Below are positions 22,598-37,179 of a DNA stretch of 64,000 bases, in pieces. The stretch is taken from positions 1,681,501-1,745,500 of the forward strand of contig JAJEKV010000091.1 of the NCBI GenBank assembly GCA_021234155.1, in the 5' to 3' direction. This DNA is from Isoetes taiwanensis. Lineage: Eukaryota > Streptophyta > Lycopodiopsida > Isoetales > Isoetaceae. Position 1 is the stretch's first letter, and every line of letters begins with the position of its first letter. The position numbers were made by a program, and so were the translations under genes. The notes below the pieces were generated by a model, which was given only the letters and a program-made list of their open reading frames with translations, was not told the origin of the DNA and ran no database searches.

Positions 22598-25500
22598 TTG
22601 GCTCCAACTCAAATTCCTATATTTCTCGCTCTAGATTTGGAAATATCCCCACAATTTAACTCCAAGATGCTTCGTATTAGTTTGTTCTGTCAGAATTCAG
22701 GAATTTTTACTCTAAGCTTCCTAGAGTATCCTGAAAACATGTCCATGAAGCGTTTTACCCAATTTAAAGGCTTCAAATCTTGGATTAAGGAGTGGACTAA
22801 AAAAGTCAACTCCTGAGAGGGTCAAAGAAAGAATATCCTTTTAGCATATGAGAGATGTAAGGTTGGTTTTAAATGATGACCCTTTCAATTCTTCCTTGCA
22901 TCTTCAAGAGGAAAATCTCAAAGAAAGATTAAAACTTATCAGGAATTGAGGCCAAAGGTGCCGCTATTAGATGCAAAATTAAATACACAAATGAGATGGA
23001 CTCCGTAGCTCTAAATTTTCTTTAGAGCTGCCAAGGCAAGACAGATTAAAAGTTCTATCAATGAAATTGCTAAAATGACTCCGGGAAATATTTTAAATAG
23101 CTCCCTCCGATATCTTAAACTATTTCTATTCTAAATATTCTAAGTTGTCTCAAAAGCATCATTTCCTCGATATTTCTCAGAGTATCAACCGAAGCCAAAA
23201 ATCTAATCGATCCGATTGATTCCCATTAATTCCCAATGATCATCGTCAAATTTTCCCTGGATATTTCCTCGAATGTCCTTAGCACCGATGAAGTCTTCTC
23301 CCATTCTCAAGAGCTTTAAACATGGTAAACTTCCCCATCCCATGGCTTTCCCCGAAGTTTTCTTTTCTTGAATTTCGGGATTTAATCTGTAATGACTTTA
23401 TGTATTTTCATAAGGGATTTGGGAAAGCTAAGCACCTTCACCTTCATTGCTAGTGGATTTATCTCTCTATAATTCCTAAAGTTGAGAAGCCTTCCGTTTT
23501 TCCGATCGAGACCCATTTCTTTTAACTAATTCCACTTATAAGATCTGTATAAAATTGTTGCCTCAAGAATCAAAGATTATTTATGTAATTGTATCACGGA
23601 AATTCGAAAAGTTTCTTTCCCAATGATGAGTTTTAGAAAACTACATTGCTTCTATGGAAGGGTCGCATTGAAATAAGATCTCAACCAAAATTGTGTCCTC
23701 CTTTAAATTGGATTTCAAAAGAGCTCTTGACAATATTAGATGGATTTCATTGAATATGCTATGAAAAACCTGCTTTCATGATAAGGTTATCTTCAGCTTA
23801 CATGGATTAACCCAGGATCAAATTTACCTGCCCTCATTAATGGTTCTCCAAGTTCATTCTTCCCTATTGAAAGAGGTTGTATAAGGTTGTCCATTGGCTC
23901 CATTTATTCAATATGGTTGTCAATTGCTAACTAAGGTCATAAACATCATCAAAGGATTGGCAATCTTTCTCGTCTTAAGCTTTCCAAAGCTTCACATGTG
24001 ACTCTATTTGTATTCAACAACAATATGTCGATGATACCTTTCTCCTTCTTGGAAAATGAGGCTGACAAGATATTTTCTTTCTTCATGGATGTCTTAAATC
24101 AGCTTAGTGCGCCTCTCGGAGTGGACCTTAATTTATTCAAATGCTATTATTGGTGACAAGAAAAATTCTTTTGTTCGGCATTAAAGTAATTAAACCTCGA
24201 GGGTCACCAAACTTCTGCATGCCATTGATCTCTAAATTCTCAACCTTCGGGTATGTGGTCCCAATTATTGAAAGATAAGGCAAAATTCTGCGGGAGCAAA
24301 AATTCCTTATCCTGGCTTGTCGGTTGTATCATGTAATCAGGTGCTCACCAGCTTCTCATATATATATTTCTCTACCGCTTATGGGTTCTCTGCCTACAAA
24401 AACGATAGAGAAAATCATAAGGAATTTCATTTGTCGAAAACAATTTGGTCAACCTGAACACACAATCACTAAGAGGAAAAGGATGGTGTAACCGCTTCAG
24501 AAAAATATTCATGAACAAGCCCAAGCTCTTTACCGTAAGTTCTCAGAGGAAAGCTTTAAGCGGATCAAATAGCGTGGCCTCCAAATTCTATTATGTATCA
24601 AGCCATGGAAAGTTCTCCCAGGGACATCCTTCGGCCTCTCATGATCTCAAATTCTACTTTTCGTGAAGTCTCCTTAGCCTCCAAATATGTCCCTCTCATG
24701 AGGAATATTATAAAGGCTCCTGGAACACGCTTTGGCATTCAACCAAGGATCGGGTACAAGTTTTCACTGCATCGCCTATTTTCCGGTCACCACCTTTTGG
24801 GATCATCCAAATCATGCTCTTAAGCCTTTAAGCATCCCCGTGATCTATGTTGAAATGGAGTTTTAATGGTATCAAACCTTAGGTGATCCGGAAAGTACGA
24901 TAGATAGATTAATTCGGGTCAATCTCAAATGAAAATCAAAGGATTCACTAATAAAAAATTCACATATCAGGAATATAGTTGGAAATTCTAATTCCCATCG
25001 ACGTTACAAAGTAAATTGATTGGCTTAAATAAAAAATCTTTGGGTTATAAGGTAAGGGATATTTACAATTTCTTGCAAAATGGTTTTGATCTTCCTCCTA
25101 AATCTTCCATCGCTGATACTGATTCTGGCCATACCAAACTCCTTACTGTACCGCCCGGAATTTATGCTTCCAACAAATTCCTTTATTTGGCTATTATTGC
25201 AAACAAAAGTGTTCCTTGTCTTCAAGTTATGAATAAGCAAGTAAACTTAATAGAATAGAATAGGAATAGATTTTTAACGCCCACTGACCAATAGGTCGCC
25301 TAATTGTCCTCTAAATTGTACTGCCGTTGAGGATTTGGAACACATCTTCTTCGCTCTAAGCCGGATCCCTATGGTCTTGGTTTTCATCAGATACTTTGGC
25401 AACTTGATAAATCTTCCATCATTAACATTTGCAAGGGAATGACACTTACAGAATACTTGGCTATACCTTCTCGTGTCTATGGAATATTTGGAAATCGAGA

Positions 25501-26594
25501 AACATATGCTTGTATGGTAAAAAAAAAGGCTTTCATGGATCAAAACTACATATTAAAATATGATATTGAGCTTTGTGCCATCAGCATACGAAAAGTCATT
25601 TTATTTTAATAATTATGACAGTGCCGGACTCAAATTGGTGGAATTTCAGCACTTATTCATTTCAAGACTCTCGGTCTAGAAATATTAATTAAATTTTACG
25701 GTATAGGATATATGGAGATATGCGGGTCCTCACACAAACAGATATTTCATCACTAAAGATGGTGCATCCCAAGAAATGAAGTGGCAAGATATGGAGAGCG
25801 TGAGAGTACATGAGTCATCAAAGCCCGCGAGTCCTCCCATATTGACAAATTTTGCAAATAGCCACAGCGACGATGATGTCACAAATCGCCAGTAAAGGTT
25901 AAGGCCAGAATCTTTCAAGAGAAGTGATGCAAACGCTTACATGTTCGGCTTATCAAAACACCACCCATGAATCCCATCAAAGCGCGCTCTGGAGATATAG
26001 GGAATTGTACTACGCCATTGTGGATGCTAGCTCGAGCAGCTATGGTTTCTAATTTCGCTTCTCATGGTACGCTACAGACTATTGCACGATCGTGAGATCA
26101 GCCTTTGGAAGGCCTCCTACATCATGGTGCACTACTTCTACCCACCACTGTTTTAATCACTTACTCCTCTTGCCGAGCGACCCTAATGTAAGAATTTCTA
26201 CTTATTCCCTCCACCATAATGATCCTAAAAGATTGATAGCATTGCCCATTGCAAGATTTCTATTTGTATGTGTGTCGTATTAGTAACACAACAAAAAGCG
26301 GGATGTACATGGCTACATGGAGTTTCTCAAACTCTTGTTTCAAGTCACTATTCTGGGTTTTAATTCAAAATTTGGCAGAGGTGTCTACTTTTTTGCCTCG
26401 TAGTGTGTCTAATCGACTTTACTATTACACCTTCAAGTTTTCTGGATTGTCGTTGGTATAAACTTTTTAGGCCGATAATTATCCCTATATCTTTATTTCA
26501 GTTGTCCTCTTGTTAAGCCTTTCATGGGACTTTTAAATAACATTTTGTATGTTTTTCCTTAATTAATGAAAATCACTGCTCCTTCAAAAAAAAA
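22598..26594 (+). mobile_element. 5'-truncated L1-type LINE, damaged copy (unit A)
   Basis: Co-linear with 47676-51726: linker region, RT region (the YADD block here reads with a broken codon near 24030), zinc-finger region near 25320 and a 3' end with a 10-base poly(A) at about 26585-26594. Every long frame of unit B is interrupted by indels here. The short insertion with TTTTTAACG is present at 25254-25289, flanked by AATAG at 25249-25253 and 25290-25294. Confidence 0.85.
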
Positions 26595-29500
26595 GTATTT
26601 ACAAGGCTCAGATAAATGATATTTCCATCCTTTAAAAGCACAATTTGCAATGTGGAAACAGATAGTATAAATGATTGCAGAGGGGCTTAATAGACTCGAA
26701 TTTATTTCATCAAACAACAAAAGATTGCTTCTCCATGTTGATACATGGTGAAAAAATTGGACTCATGTTGCGCCCATGCATCTTATCAAACAATCATTAT
26801 GGCTATCACATTTTGCCAATATGTTAATATGGTTGTCAAGATTATAATGTCCCCGTATTGATGGTGGAAGAATGAATATTGCTTTCAGTACAAAGATGCA
26901 AGAAATTAGAGATATGGTAAGATGAAAGGGTCCATTTTCAGAAAAAATGACTTAAGTTTATTCCATTAAACAAACAAGGCAACTTATGTTACGCTCTTTC
27001 TTGAATGTGATTGGCTACTTCTATTTAGGGTTTAGATACCTTGGACTTGATAGACGTCCATTGGATGTAGAAACATGGAGTTTGAGCCCAAAGAAAATGA
27101 AAGAACATGATTTGGTGTGTTCTTTCAAAAGATGCAATTAGTAGTATTGATCCCTAATAGTTTCATATATGCAACTCCGCCTTCGATGCATGTCTGTTAT
27201 GTTTCTACAAGAAAAGTAAAGCACATGAATTAAATTAGATATAGTAAGCAGGAATGCCCTTATTATGTATATGGAATGCAAGTTTAAAGATGCAAAAACA
27301 TAATTTTATACATCAATACAAAGGTGATGCAATAAAACTAAATCCAAAACCTAATAGATTTATATTCCTATGCCAAGGTTACTATAATGTATTCTTGTGA
27401 GACGAGCCATAGGCAATAAATTCCTTACAAAACAACAATTGGTAATATGAAATGATAGTTAAACAGATAAACTGAGAGCAGAGTTACCAAGACCTCTATA
27501 CGGGTGATGTAAAAAGGATTATAGAAGGATGTCCGGGAATTTGCATCAAGCCATACTTCTGGTATTAGTGACTCAGAGCACTCTGCAAGCTTAGGAGGTG
27601 TCTAGGGTCAGCAAGCCTGAAAAGTTCTAGGTTTTAATTAGATAAGAAGCCATAAGGATTCTTAAATTTATCTTTACAACATTAGGGAGAATGAGCAATG
27701 ACAAATGGACTACTTAAAGCATCTAATGTGACAAAGGTTAAACAATTACTTGCCTCCATCATGCCATATAAAGCCAATCGATAATAGAATATGCATGCAA
27801 AGATAGGGACTCTAATGGAGAAGGGGTAACCCATGAGCAGATAATGGAAAGGGATTGTCTATCGATCTACTTGGACTCTATTATGAATATGCTACCCAAG
27901 AAAAAGCCTATTAAGACACGTAGAGATCACACTTCTACACCCTTGTGATTGGGAAATGACTTTACATTTTCACAAGAAACCATGTGGGGGGAAGCATAAC
28001 TATAATAAGCTGGAACACAAATTACATTCCAAGAGCTTTTTACATAGTTTATGCATTTCTATGAAGTGATAAGACACACTTTGAAAGTACAAATAGCTAC
28101 GACATAAATGAAATGAAACATGCATTCTTTCTTCCCCAAGATGCTTGGAAATAGTTGCACGACCACTCAGCATTATGACTCAAATTTGTGCAAGAAATGC
28201 CCTCACAAAGATCATCTCCACTGGATATCAAATGGCATATTTTGTAATGTGCTTCCTTCCACCAACATACCGGGTAAAAGAAAATAATTACCAATGAAGA
28301 TAATTGTACCATTCAAATAACTTATACCATGAAGTAGGAATTCACTTCGCCCAGCCGTGTGCCGGTCGCAGCGTGGAAATATCAACTATACCGGCCGACA
28401 TATCTTTCTCAATCATCTCACTAATAGTGTTTCGCATGAAGACATCCGTGATTTGCCGCATATATCTCTACAAGAGTACTGACAATGAGATCCACCAAAG
28501 GCCCAATCGTGCAAACACTAAAAGAATTCAATTCCTTACTAAACTAGATGTCCTCGGGCCAATGATACGGCAATGCCTACAATGCCACCCAAGTAAAAAT
28601 CCGGCCATGGCTATTAAAAATACGGGTTTAACATCTCATCAAATACCTTTTATTGAATATTATTTATGACCTAAAGACATCTATACATTTGCCATAAAAG
28701 AATGTGATTCTTACCAAATTCGATTGTTTCAAGCATGCATTACGGATCTAGAACGTTGGACAAACATGATTTATTCGCTTTGTATATTAAAGGCGCATTT
28801 GTTAGGAAAATAGCTTTATACACAATGTCATTCGAAAATGACATTAGGCTCGACATCTTTCACACTCTTTTATATGCATCGGCTTCACCACTTCCGTGAT
28901 CCAATCAACTTTCAAATATAAGAATATGCATTTATTTTTCCTCTTCTAACTACTTCGAAACTTAAAACATTGAGAATGATAGTAAATGTTTGCACATCTA
29001 GTTTATCTTAGGAAATTCATTTGCAGACAATCGCTTTCCTACCGTAGAAACAAAAGACCCATCTTCCCTGTAGATCACATAAGTTTTTATGTCCCTCTTT
29101 TTACGAATATTCAATAAAATGGTGGTTCATCAAGCAAGAAAAACATAGTAAATATAATGCATCATTTTGCTATGGTTTGTATATATGGTTTTGTTGATGT
29201 ATTTATGAGGTATGCTAGTAGTATTTCTGTGAGTGTGTGATGTATTTCTAGTTAATTTCCATTCCCACCCTATGGTTTTTGTGATGCACATGCATGTATT
29301 AAGATACAGCATGCAATAATACAGCATGCATAAGCATTTATACATGCAAGACGATGTTAGTGTCCTCTTACTTAACATCCTGTAAGACACATGCTTACTT
29401 TTTTTTTTTGCCACATAGGTCTTTTTCACATGGGAGGCTTATTTTCAGCATCAAAACACCTGGGGATTTTGCAGAACCGTGCAATCTTCTTCACATTCCC

Positions 29501-29944
29501 TTTCTAAGGTACTAATTACTCTTTGTTTCAATGTTCTGCGATGGACTACCATCTCCGTGATTTTATGGGATTTGATCGGGATTGAAAGAGAGATGAAGAC
29601 CTCGACATCGTGAGTGGCAAATACAAGTTGATCAAGAGGCCGAAGATGGTTCTCACCGACGCCCAGCGGACGTGGACACCTTAGAATTGTAATAAAATAG
29701 TGCACTTCCAGCTTAGGCAAGAGGGGGGCCTCTCGCTGTTGTCTCCAGACTTAGCTTTCTCGCGGTTGGCTATTGCCTCTTTACTTCATTTTTTTACGTG
29801 CTCCGTGATACCTTACAAATTCTTTTAAAGAAAACTCAATTATAATACAAATGTAGAAAGCTTACATCTTAGACAAAGATAATTTAAAGCTGAGTAGCCC
29901 AAGATATAAGAATATAATACAATAGGTCATATTAAACCAAACAA
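26595..29944. other. Gene-free stretch between LINE and terminal motif (unit B 51727-55108)
   Basis: No frame resembles a known protein with confidence. Near 53250-53470 and 53605-53850 short plus-strand frames exist in unit B only because of indels. An alternating purine-pyrimidine tract of GCATGCACA words lies near 54425-54510 (unit A about 29285-29345). Another poly(T) plus TTGCCACATAGG word lies near 54552 and 29400. Confidence 0.4.
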
Positions 29945-29964
29945 AAATTTAACGCCCAATGAAG

Positions 29965-31880
29965 ACCAAGGATGGCCATGAGGTTTGCAGAAGATGACTA
30001 ATAAAATATATTCGAAAATCAAGAATGCAAGGTAATTCAAGAGCATGGGCAAAAAAGTCCAAAATGAAAACCGCTCAATGGCCAAACAATCTAAGAAACT
30101 CAAGATTATGTAATACCATGTTGGCCCGCTATCTAAACATAAACCAAACTAAGGATTTCAGTATTCACAATAATTGGCATACTCCCTAATAACCACTCAC
30201 TTCTTTTGAGCCATGCTTCTCTCATTTTACGCGTAACCTCTCGCACTTTGCAAATATGAGGGAGGAGAGAGATCATCATAAAATTAACAAAATGGTACCT
30301 TTGAGATGATCGCCATGGTGAAGAATATGGATCAACTTAGTGCATCATAGAATCATATCAACAGATGGTGACATGATTAGATCTCGTGAGCTCCCATCCC
30401 ATGGTGCTACAACTCTACCAAATGTATGCATGCAAGATGTAGAGCCTCCTCCATATTCCCATTGATTGCTTGCCCATCTCTATATCTATATGATGGTGCT
30501 TTGGAGCTTTAATATCTGCCATGATATTGTTTCATCTATCTAATGTAGGGTTCCTTTATTCCATTGGACACTCGTGGAGAGTTTTGTTTCCCCCTCACCC
30601 TCAACATAACAACATCTAGTATGTGTTGCCTCTAAACTTTGCACAACATCAAGCCATTCGTGGAATTCTAACATCATGGTCAATAACTGAAATGAGGAAC
30701 TAATTCATATATTATAGATATTTCAAAGTAGACATCGTCAAGATGTACTAGTGAAATATCTCATAGAAGAAGAAGCATCAATTGAAGAAAAAACTAGCTT
30801 CTTTAGTACCAATACTCATATGAGCTACATTTCATGAAACCGTATGTTTATTACATGTAAGGTTTCAATGGTTAATATGGTGTAACAGAGAAAAGCATAG
30901 GAAAATAGAGACATAGAAAATGTTTCATCATATCCAGATTTCTGAGAATTTGTTGGGGCTGAGCACTAGATCCAAAGGTCCTGATGCGTGGGACTGATTT
31001 AGAAGGTGAAATTGCTCGGGAGAATGTCTTTGCTGTTCTTATTTCATTTCATGATGACCAGGCCCAAATTTCATCTTCAGGCTAGCTTGTAGTTATAGTT
31101 CTACTCTCGCTGTTTCCCGAGCCATCCCATACTACAAGTAGAAGACGGCTCAAGGCCTCATCGCTTAGGGCGCCTCGTGTTGGGATCTTGAGTTGCAAGT
31201 CTATTGCTGCTCCTTACCTCTCTAGATTTCGAAAGCACCAGACTGGCCATAGGTAAACTAGAAAAAAGGTTCTCACATTTGTCCTTGTTTATTTCTACTT
31301 TTAGGTTTGGTTATAAAGCATGGAATCATTTTGTTTATATTCCTGCAGACAAGAAGCAAGAAGGATCTTGAACAATTTTGTCCTGCATTAGGATGAGTTG
31401 GAGCATGTGAGCATATAAGAAAAAGCCTTAATTTTGAAGCTGAACAAAGTCTCAACAAGACCTTGGAATTACATGTCATACAGACTAGTTGCTCGACAAG
31501 CACCGCTTATAGAATTTGCTTGTTTACTAGTTGTTTCACAGATAAGAATTACTTCCTAAATTTACTTTACTCTGAATATATATGATGGGGACAAAGTGAT
31601 ACAAGTTACGTGCTCTTTGTGCATGGTATTTGCTTTCATGTGTTGCAGGGAATATTAGGGGTAATGTTGAAGATATTCAAATAAATTTCTGATTGTTGCA
31701 TTCATTTGAAAATGATAAAAGGAGATTTTTTTGGTCAAAAATGCTATTTGATCGGGACAAGTAAAAAAAGGTTTATATGTTCATGTGGAAAACCGTATCT
31801 TCGACAGATGGTGTTGAGGCATTATTTGCCTGGAAGTGGAAGAAAAAGGAATCAGATAATTCGCATAGCATTGAATAGGC
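29965..31880. other. Anonymous DNA at the right part of unit A (unit B 55127-57004)
   Basis: I see no gene. Long AT-rich stretches with short frames only. The unit B copy contains two CAGACTAGTTGCT words about 40 bases apart (56662 and 56704), less clear in unit A. Confidence 0.4.
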
Positions 31881-32564
31881 TCCCCGCTCTTTGATATGCA
31901 TAGTTGCTTCTTGAAGGCGCTTACAGCAGAGGTTCTAATCCCCCAAATTTTGTACCTCTCAGACATTTGTAGTTGTTGCTGCAAGTGGCGAAACAGATGT
32001 AGTGAGGTTTAACTTGGCATATAGCATGTGAACTACTTTGTATGCATCTTTTGGTCGAGTGGTGCTAGTTTGAGGGGACTAATCTTGTGGACCAAGGTAT
32101 GATATATTAGATCCCTAATCTTGTGCAGATCCCTACATAGCATTACTTTCTAACTTTGAATTGGTAAGATGCCAATTTAGCAAGGAAGTTATATTTTAGA
32201 TCGCAAAGGTTTTCAAAGCCCCTAAAAAATAGGAAAGCCACCTGCCGCTTGACCCCATCCAACGCTTTCCTGTAGGTCACGTTTTGTTTTTTTTTCATGA
32301 AAGGGCTTTCATTATAAGCCCTTAGGATTTTTTGAATTAAAGAGGGCTTTCTTTGTAAAGCCTCTGATCTTAACCATTGAGGAGGATGGAAACAAAAATT
32401 GCACAAATTGCATGCAAAACTTGTGCACTCTAGATGTCTTGATTAGTATATCTCATGTATCCCTATAAAATCATATGAAAACCATGCAAAAAGCATTATA
32501 AAATCACAAAAAAACCCTGTTATAATGCTATATATTAAAGTCAATTCTTAAGAAAACTATCCCG

Positions 32565-33080
32565 GCATTTCAAAGATTGGCATTTGAAAGTACAGCGTAA
32601 TGCATTATGGGCATATAGGACCACCATTAAAGCATCTACTAAACATACTCCCTTTCGACCTTGTTTATGGCATAGAATCATTTGTAACAATGGAGCTTGA
32701 GCTCCCCATCTCTTAGGTTGGCCTATCAAATAAACTTAGAAATGGAGGATGCACTAAGAGAAAGATGTATAAGGTTGATGCAGTTGGAAGAACACAGGTA
32801 TGAAGTTGAGAATGCAGTTCTGATCCAAGAAAGCCAAAGACATAGCACGACATTCAAGGCTGCTCATAAGCCTCAGGGCACTCTCTCAAGTCGGGTGAAT
32901 TGGTCCTAAAATGGAACAAGGCAAGGGGAGGACATAATGACAAAGTTTGAGAACCTTTGGGAAGGACCTTTTGAAGTAATTGGGAGGCGGGTAAAGATTC
33001 CTATTGGTTGAGGGATGTGTGCTTGATGGTAGAAATTTGGTTAAATCCCCATCAACATCTTTGCACTTGAAGAATGTGCC
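32565..33080 (+). pseudogene. Gypsy integrase C-terminal fragment, unit B
   Basis: Counterpart of 7640-8149 with about ten small indels and substitutions that break the frame. Only 32697-32909 stays open. Several differences fall at GCAG/CTG words (for example the site that reads GCAGC in unit A near 8009), and others are homopolymer length changes. Confidence 0.85.
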
Positions 33081-34419
33081 CCACAACGACATGTCGCCTT
33101 AAGTTCATTTAGTTAAAAGTTTATTTAAAATTTGTAGAAATGGGGAGGCTAGTTTAGTTTGCTTTTTGGATTGACTATGATTGCAAAACTTAAAAGTAAA
33201 AAGAAGAAAAAGACAAAAAAAATAATGCAAAGAGATTTAAGAAATAGTTTATGTTTTCAAATTGAAGTAGTTACTTAGATAGAACTTTTGTATTCAAGGG
33301 TTTCCCTTTTGAGACTAATACAAAAAGCAGGGGAGATTCATGCAAGTGTCGGCTTGTTCAAAGGCTCAAATATTCTTATTGCTTAAGTTCTGATTTCCAT
33401 CGGGGTCCATCTGAATTTCGTCCCACACATGTCATATTCACACTTTCCTCCATATCTCTCCATATCCATAGTTCTTTTGCCATCCCCACCACTACAACAA
33501 CTCATTGTCTTTGATAAATGTGTTGTCATTCTATAATAATTTGTTCAAGAGTTGCCCTGATCCATTTGAGACACTTGGGATGAATGATTTCCCATTAAAA
33601 TCCACTAAGAGGCTGTTGTCATACTCCCATCCGGCAATTCATTTTTTCTATTAACAATCCCACTTGTCATGCGGGTTCACCTGTTTTTCCACATTCACAA
33701 TCACATACATATCATCTTGATCATTTGCCAACACTCTCTTCTTTTAATCCATTCGTTCATTAGAACGCCAAATCCGTATTAACAGGCGGCGGAGTTCTAC
33801 TTTGATCATATGCAAAACAAGAGGCTGGTGGACCCGGCCAGTTCTCTTCTTTGGCATGATCTGCCATGATATAATGCGAGCATAGAAAAAAGACACATTT
33901 TGATTTACTCGTGCTTACATTGATTTGAGCGGATACACAAGCATCATTGATTTGAAGAGAGACATTTCTACAGATTATGAAGTGGACACTTGAGGACCAA
34001 GGTGAAGACATTCATGAAGATCACACAAGCATGCTAGGAAAAGTGATTCAAACAAGACAACTTTGAAGTTTGGAAGACCCTTGAGTATTCTTGGTATGTG
34101 ATATTTCCATCGAGTTCTTGACATGACTATCTCTTATGATCCTCATCTCAATCCTTCCATCTCCTTTTTCATGAAAACATACCCACATGACCTCAAGATC
34201 CATGCCTAGCTTTCATTTCCTAGAGCAAATTGGCTTAGGAAATTTTTTCTAGTCAAAACTTCTCTTTCATACATTATTCACACCCCACACACCCATACCA
34301 TCTTGTAATTTCACTTGATTTGGCCACATCCATGGTCTAGAGTCAAATTCTCTCACTAGAAAACAAAAGGAGAGACAAAGTGCAAGATTCCTATGGAAGG
34401 AAAAAAGGAAAAGAAATTT

Positions 34420-34612
34420 TTAACGTCCACGGAACCCAATCGGGTTATGGGACCAGAACAAACAAAGGGGGCATAAGCCCTAACAGAACAGAGGGCCGAA
34501 GCCCAAAAAACAGAACATGGGGTCTAAGCCCCGTTACAACACACAAATAAAGGGCCATAGCCCAACAACACCAACAATAGTGGGCCGAAACTCTGGTACC
34601 GACAATGAAAAT
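34420..34612 (-). repeat. 3'-terminal ladder of G/C palindromes (unit B)
   Basis: Nearly identical counterpart of 9486-9672, including all palindromes and the TTTTTAACGTCCACGG terminus at about 34417-34432 on the plus strand. This stretch is far better conserved between units than the GC-rich coding relic beside it. Confidence 0.65.
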
Positions 34613-34639
34613 AATAAGGATCAGGGCTATGCGCTCACT

Positions 34640-35640
34640 GCCCATGGGTCGGAGGGCCCCTGATCCCGAATAATAGCACACGCCCCCCCCCTCTGCCCCC
34701 CTTCTTTGCTTCGAACCCGACAATTCCCTCTTACGGAGCCGCAGCTGCATTGGATAAAGATCCTCTGGGCGGAGAATATGAGGTCCCCTTCGGATGATTG
34801 CCATGCCGCGCGCGCGGGACATCGCAGGCGAAGATGGCATCAGAAAAGTGGACTAAGAGGTGTCGCTGGGCGATCGGGCCGTCTTGCTCCAACTTCGAGA
34901 CGCCGAGATGACACCGTCAACCTGGATATGCATCTCCCTGGTGAAAAATTGCCGTGCTTCATCTGCATCGAACAACCACCGTTCGGGGAATGCTGACTAG
35001 ACGCGAGGCGGGGCATGTGGCCTAGGGCTGCTTCGACTGGCTCGGAAGGTAGAGGTGGGCATGCCGGATGCGGTGTCGAGGCCCTCGACCAACCCATTTT
35101 GGTGCCGCCGAGGTGTGTGGACACGCCCACCTTAACCACGCACGCGAGGCCTGGCCAGGTGCAGTCGCGATGAGCAATGCAAATGCTTTCCGGATGCCGG
35201 ACTGCGGCTTAACCACAGTAGGGCGGTCTTGGGGCTGGCTGATCCGTGCCCCTCTGCATTTGACCGAGCAACTCAAGAAGCTGCACCAGGCCACTAGTGG
35301 TTGGTGGCAGAGGGCACGGTGAATAGCGTAATCAGACGGATCATGTGGATCTTGGCGGCATTCCTAGAGCCGTTCTTGGCCGAAAGCATCGATCCTAGCA
35401 GGCTACTTGAGAAGATGCATCGAGAACGAAGTGGAATGTGCATCTAGGTGTGTGCCGGGAGGGGATCTTGGGGCCCAAAGAAAGGAGCGCGCTTGAAGAT
35501 AGGGGCGTAATGGTGGAATCATAGGGTTTACCGGGCGGACTTAGGGAGCCGGGATGAGGTTGTTTGATTTTTGGGTCTCTAGCCGAGGCGCTTTATCCGG
35601 CCGGGTCATCTTTGAGACTATAAGGGAGGGCACAAGGTGG
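34640..35640 (-). pseudogene. GC-rich coding relic of unknown family (unit B)
   Basis: Counterpart of 9693-10739, with many small indels, GC-word replacements (for example TTGC, GCGC and CGGG strings not in unit A) and broken frames; only short pieces such as 35294-35022 remain open. It is among the most divergent stretches between the two units. Confidence 0.5.
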
Positions 35641-37179
35641 TGAAAGCCCAAGCAAAAGGCGGTGCCAAGGCAAGCAAGCGTAGATGACTAAATCTCAGAC
35701 TCTATGAACCAAAACTACAAATCAAAACTCGGGGCAAGCACACAAAAGCAAAGGAGAACCGGAAGCCAAGGGATCAAAAATGCCGGGCGGCTAATTGCGA
35801 GTCAAATTGAATCGAGGGATGTCTTGCCACAAAAAAAGGAACGTGCATGAACCCGACTGATGCAAACCTTGTGGATCAAACTCGGGGGCAAAAATCAGGT
35901 TTGGCGGGATCTTTGCTATTGCGGTTGGCCGGAATGCTGCGCCTTTGGGCCCCAAGCTTGCTGAAAACCTCTTTGGAACACGCCAAACTTGGCCCCAAGC
36001 TTGCCGAAAACCTTCTTTGAAGGCGAGACAAGGGAGGCAACAAAAGTCAAAGATTTGCCTAAAGTATGCAAAATATATGCACTTGCATCAAATTGACCCA
36101 TGTCATCACTTGAGAATGGCCAAGTCAACATACACATCATCACCATTGCCATGCCATACACATGTCACCCCATTGAAAATTCCATTTTCTTGAGATTCTT
36201 CAAAACAAGTTGTTTAGATCATTAAGGTGACATGTTGTCTTGCCACATCATCACCAACACTTCCACATCATCATCCACTTGTCACATTCATCATCTCCAT
36301 ATCGTTATATGTTTTGACTAGAAAAAATATACCTTGCCAACTTGTTTGACACCTCATTACCTCTCTTGGCCACATCATCATCTTTTTGCCAACTCACCTT
36401 GCCTATTTGCCACCTCACCATTTTCATACCCATTTGAGTCAAAAAAATCGAAAATTTAGTTTCCACTATGTTATAAAGCATCAAAAAAGATTCTCTTTGC
36501 AAAAAAGAATTTTCAAAAAAGGGTTCATTTAGACCTTCATTTTGGGTTTCTTGGGAAATGTGCCTAATTCCTTGAGCCAAAATTTTTTTCCTATCTAACC
36601 CCCCGGGCCCGGCCTAGATTCCCAGTCAATCACCCCCCCACCACGGGGTACACCCGGCGTGTGGGAAACGATAACAAACCGAATCCCGTGGGCATAGCAT
36701 GTCGATTTATTAATAATGTTGGATCTCGTCTTTATAAATCCGAGGTCACTTTCTTAAAATTTATGTGGGATATATCGAGCTTTTTACGCCAAGAACCCTA
36801 AATGCTCTATTATGCCAAGATCATGCATCTCTATTTTTTTTAGGTTTTTCTTATGTGCATATTTCATACCATAGTTAAAATGCATAAAAATATCTTATTT
36901 TTCATTAAAACCTCTTTCTCCAAACAATTTTTTTGTAAAAAAACATTTGCCAACGTAATCGAATGCAATGAGTGTAAAAGGATAGTACCTGCAAAATAGA
37001 AATTAGAAATTTGGTTGGATCTACAATTGAAATGAACTCTAGCTTTTAAGTGAACCTTCAAAATGGTCTACAATTGAAATGAACCCTAGTAGTGTACCTC
37101 TTGTCATTATTTTTGAAGGTAGCATCCATGCAGAATGGCCATATTCTTTCCAAACTTTAGCATTGACTCTCTTTGGATT

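Larger units (their letters stand above)
7347..32276. repeat. Unit A of a ~25-kb head-to-tail duplication
   Basis: From about 7347 the sequence runs co-linear with unit B (32277-57465) over its full length, with the same order of landmarks: integrase fragment, G/C palindrome ladder, 133-bp tandem, GATA tract, phytoene synthase, foldback, LINE, poly(A). The left edge is the change from unrelated flank (7260-7346) to the shared CACGTTTTG sequence. Landmarks lie about 24.6-25.2 kb apart between the units. Unit A is cleaner than B in its first ~5 kb but heavily damaged between about 17 and 31 kb. Confidence 0.93.
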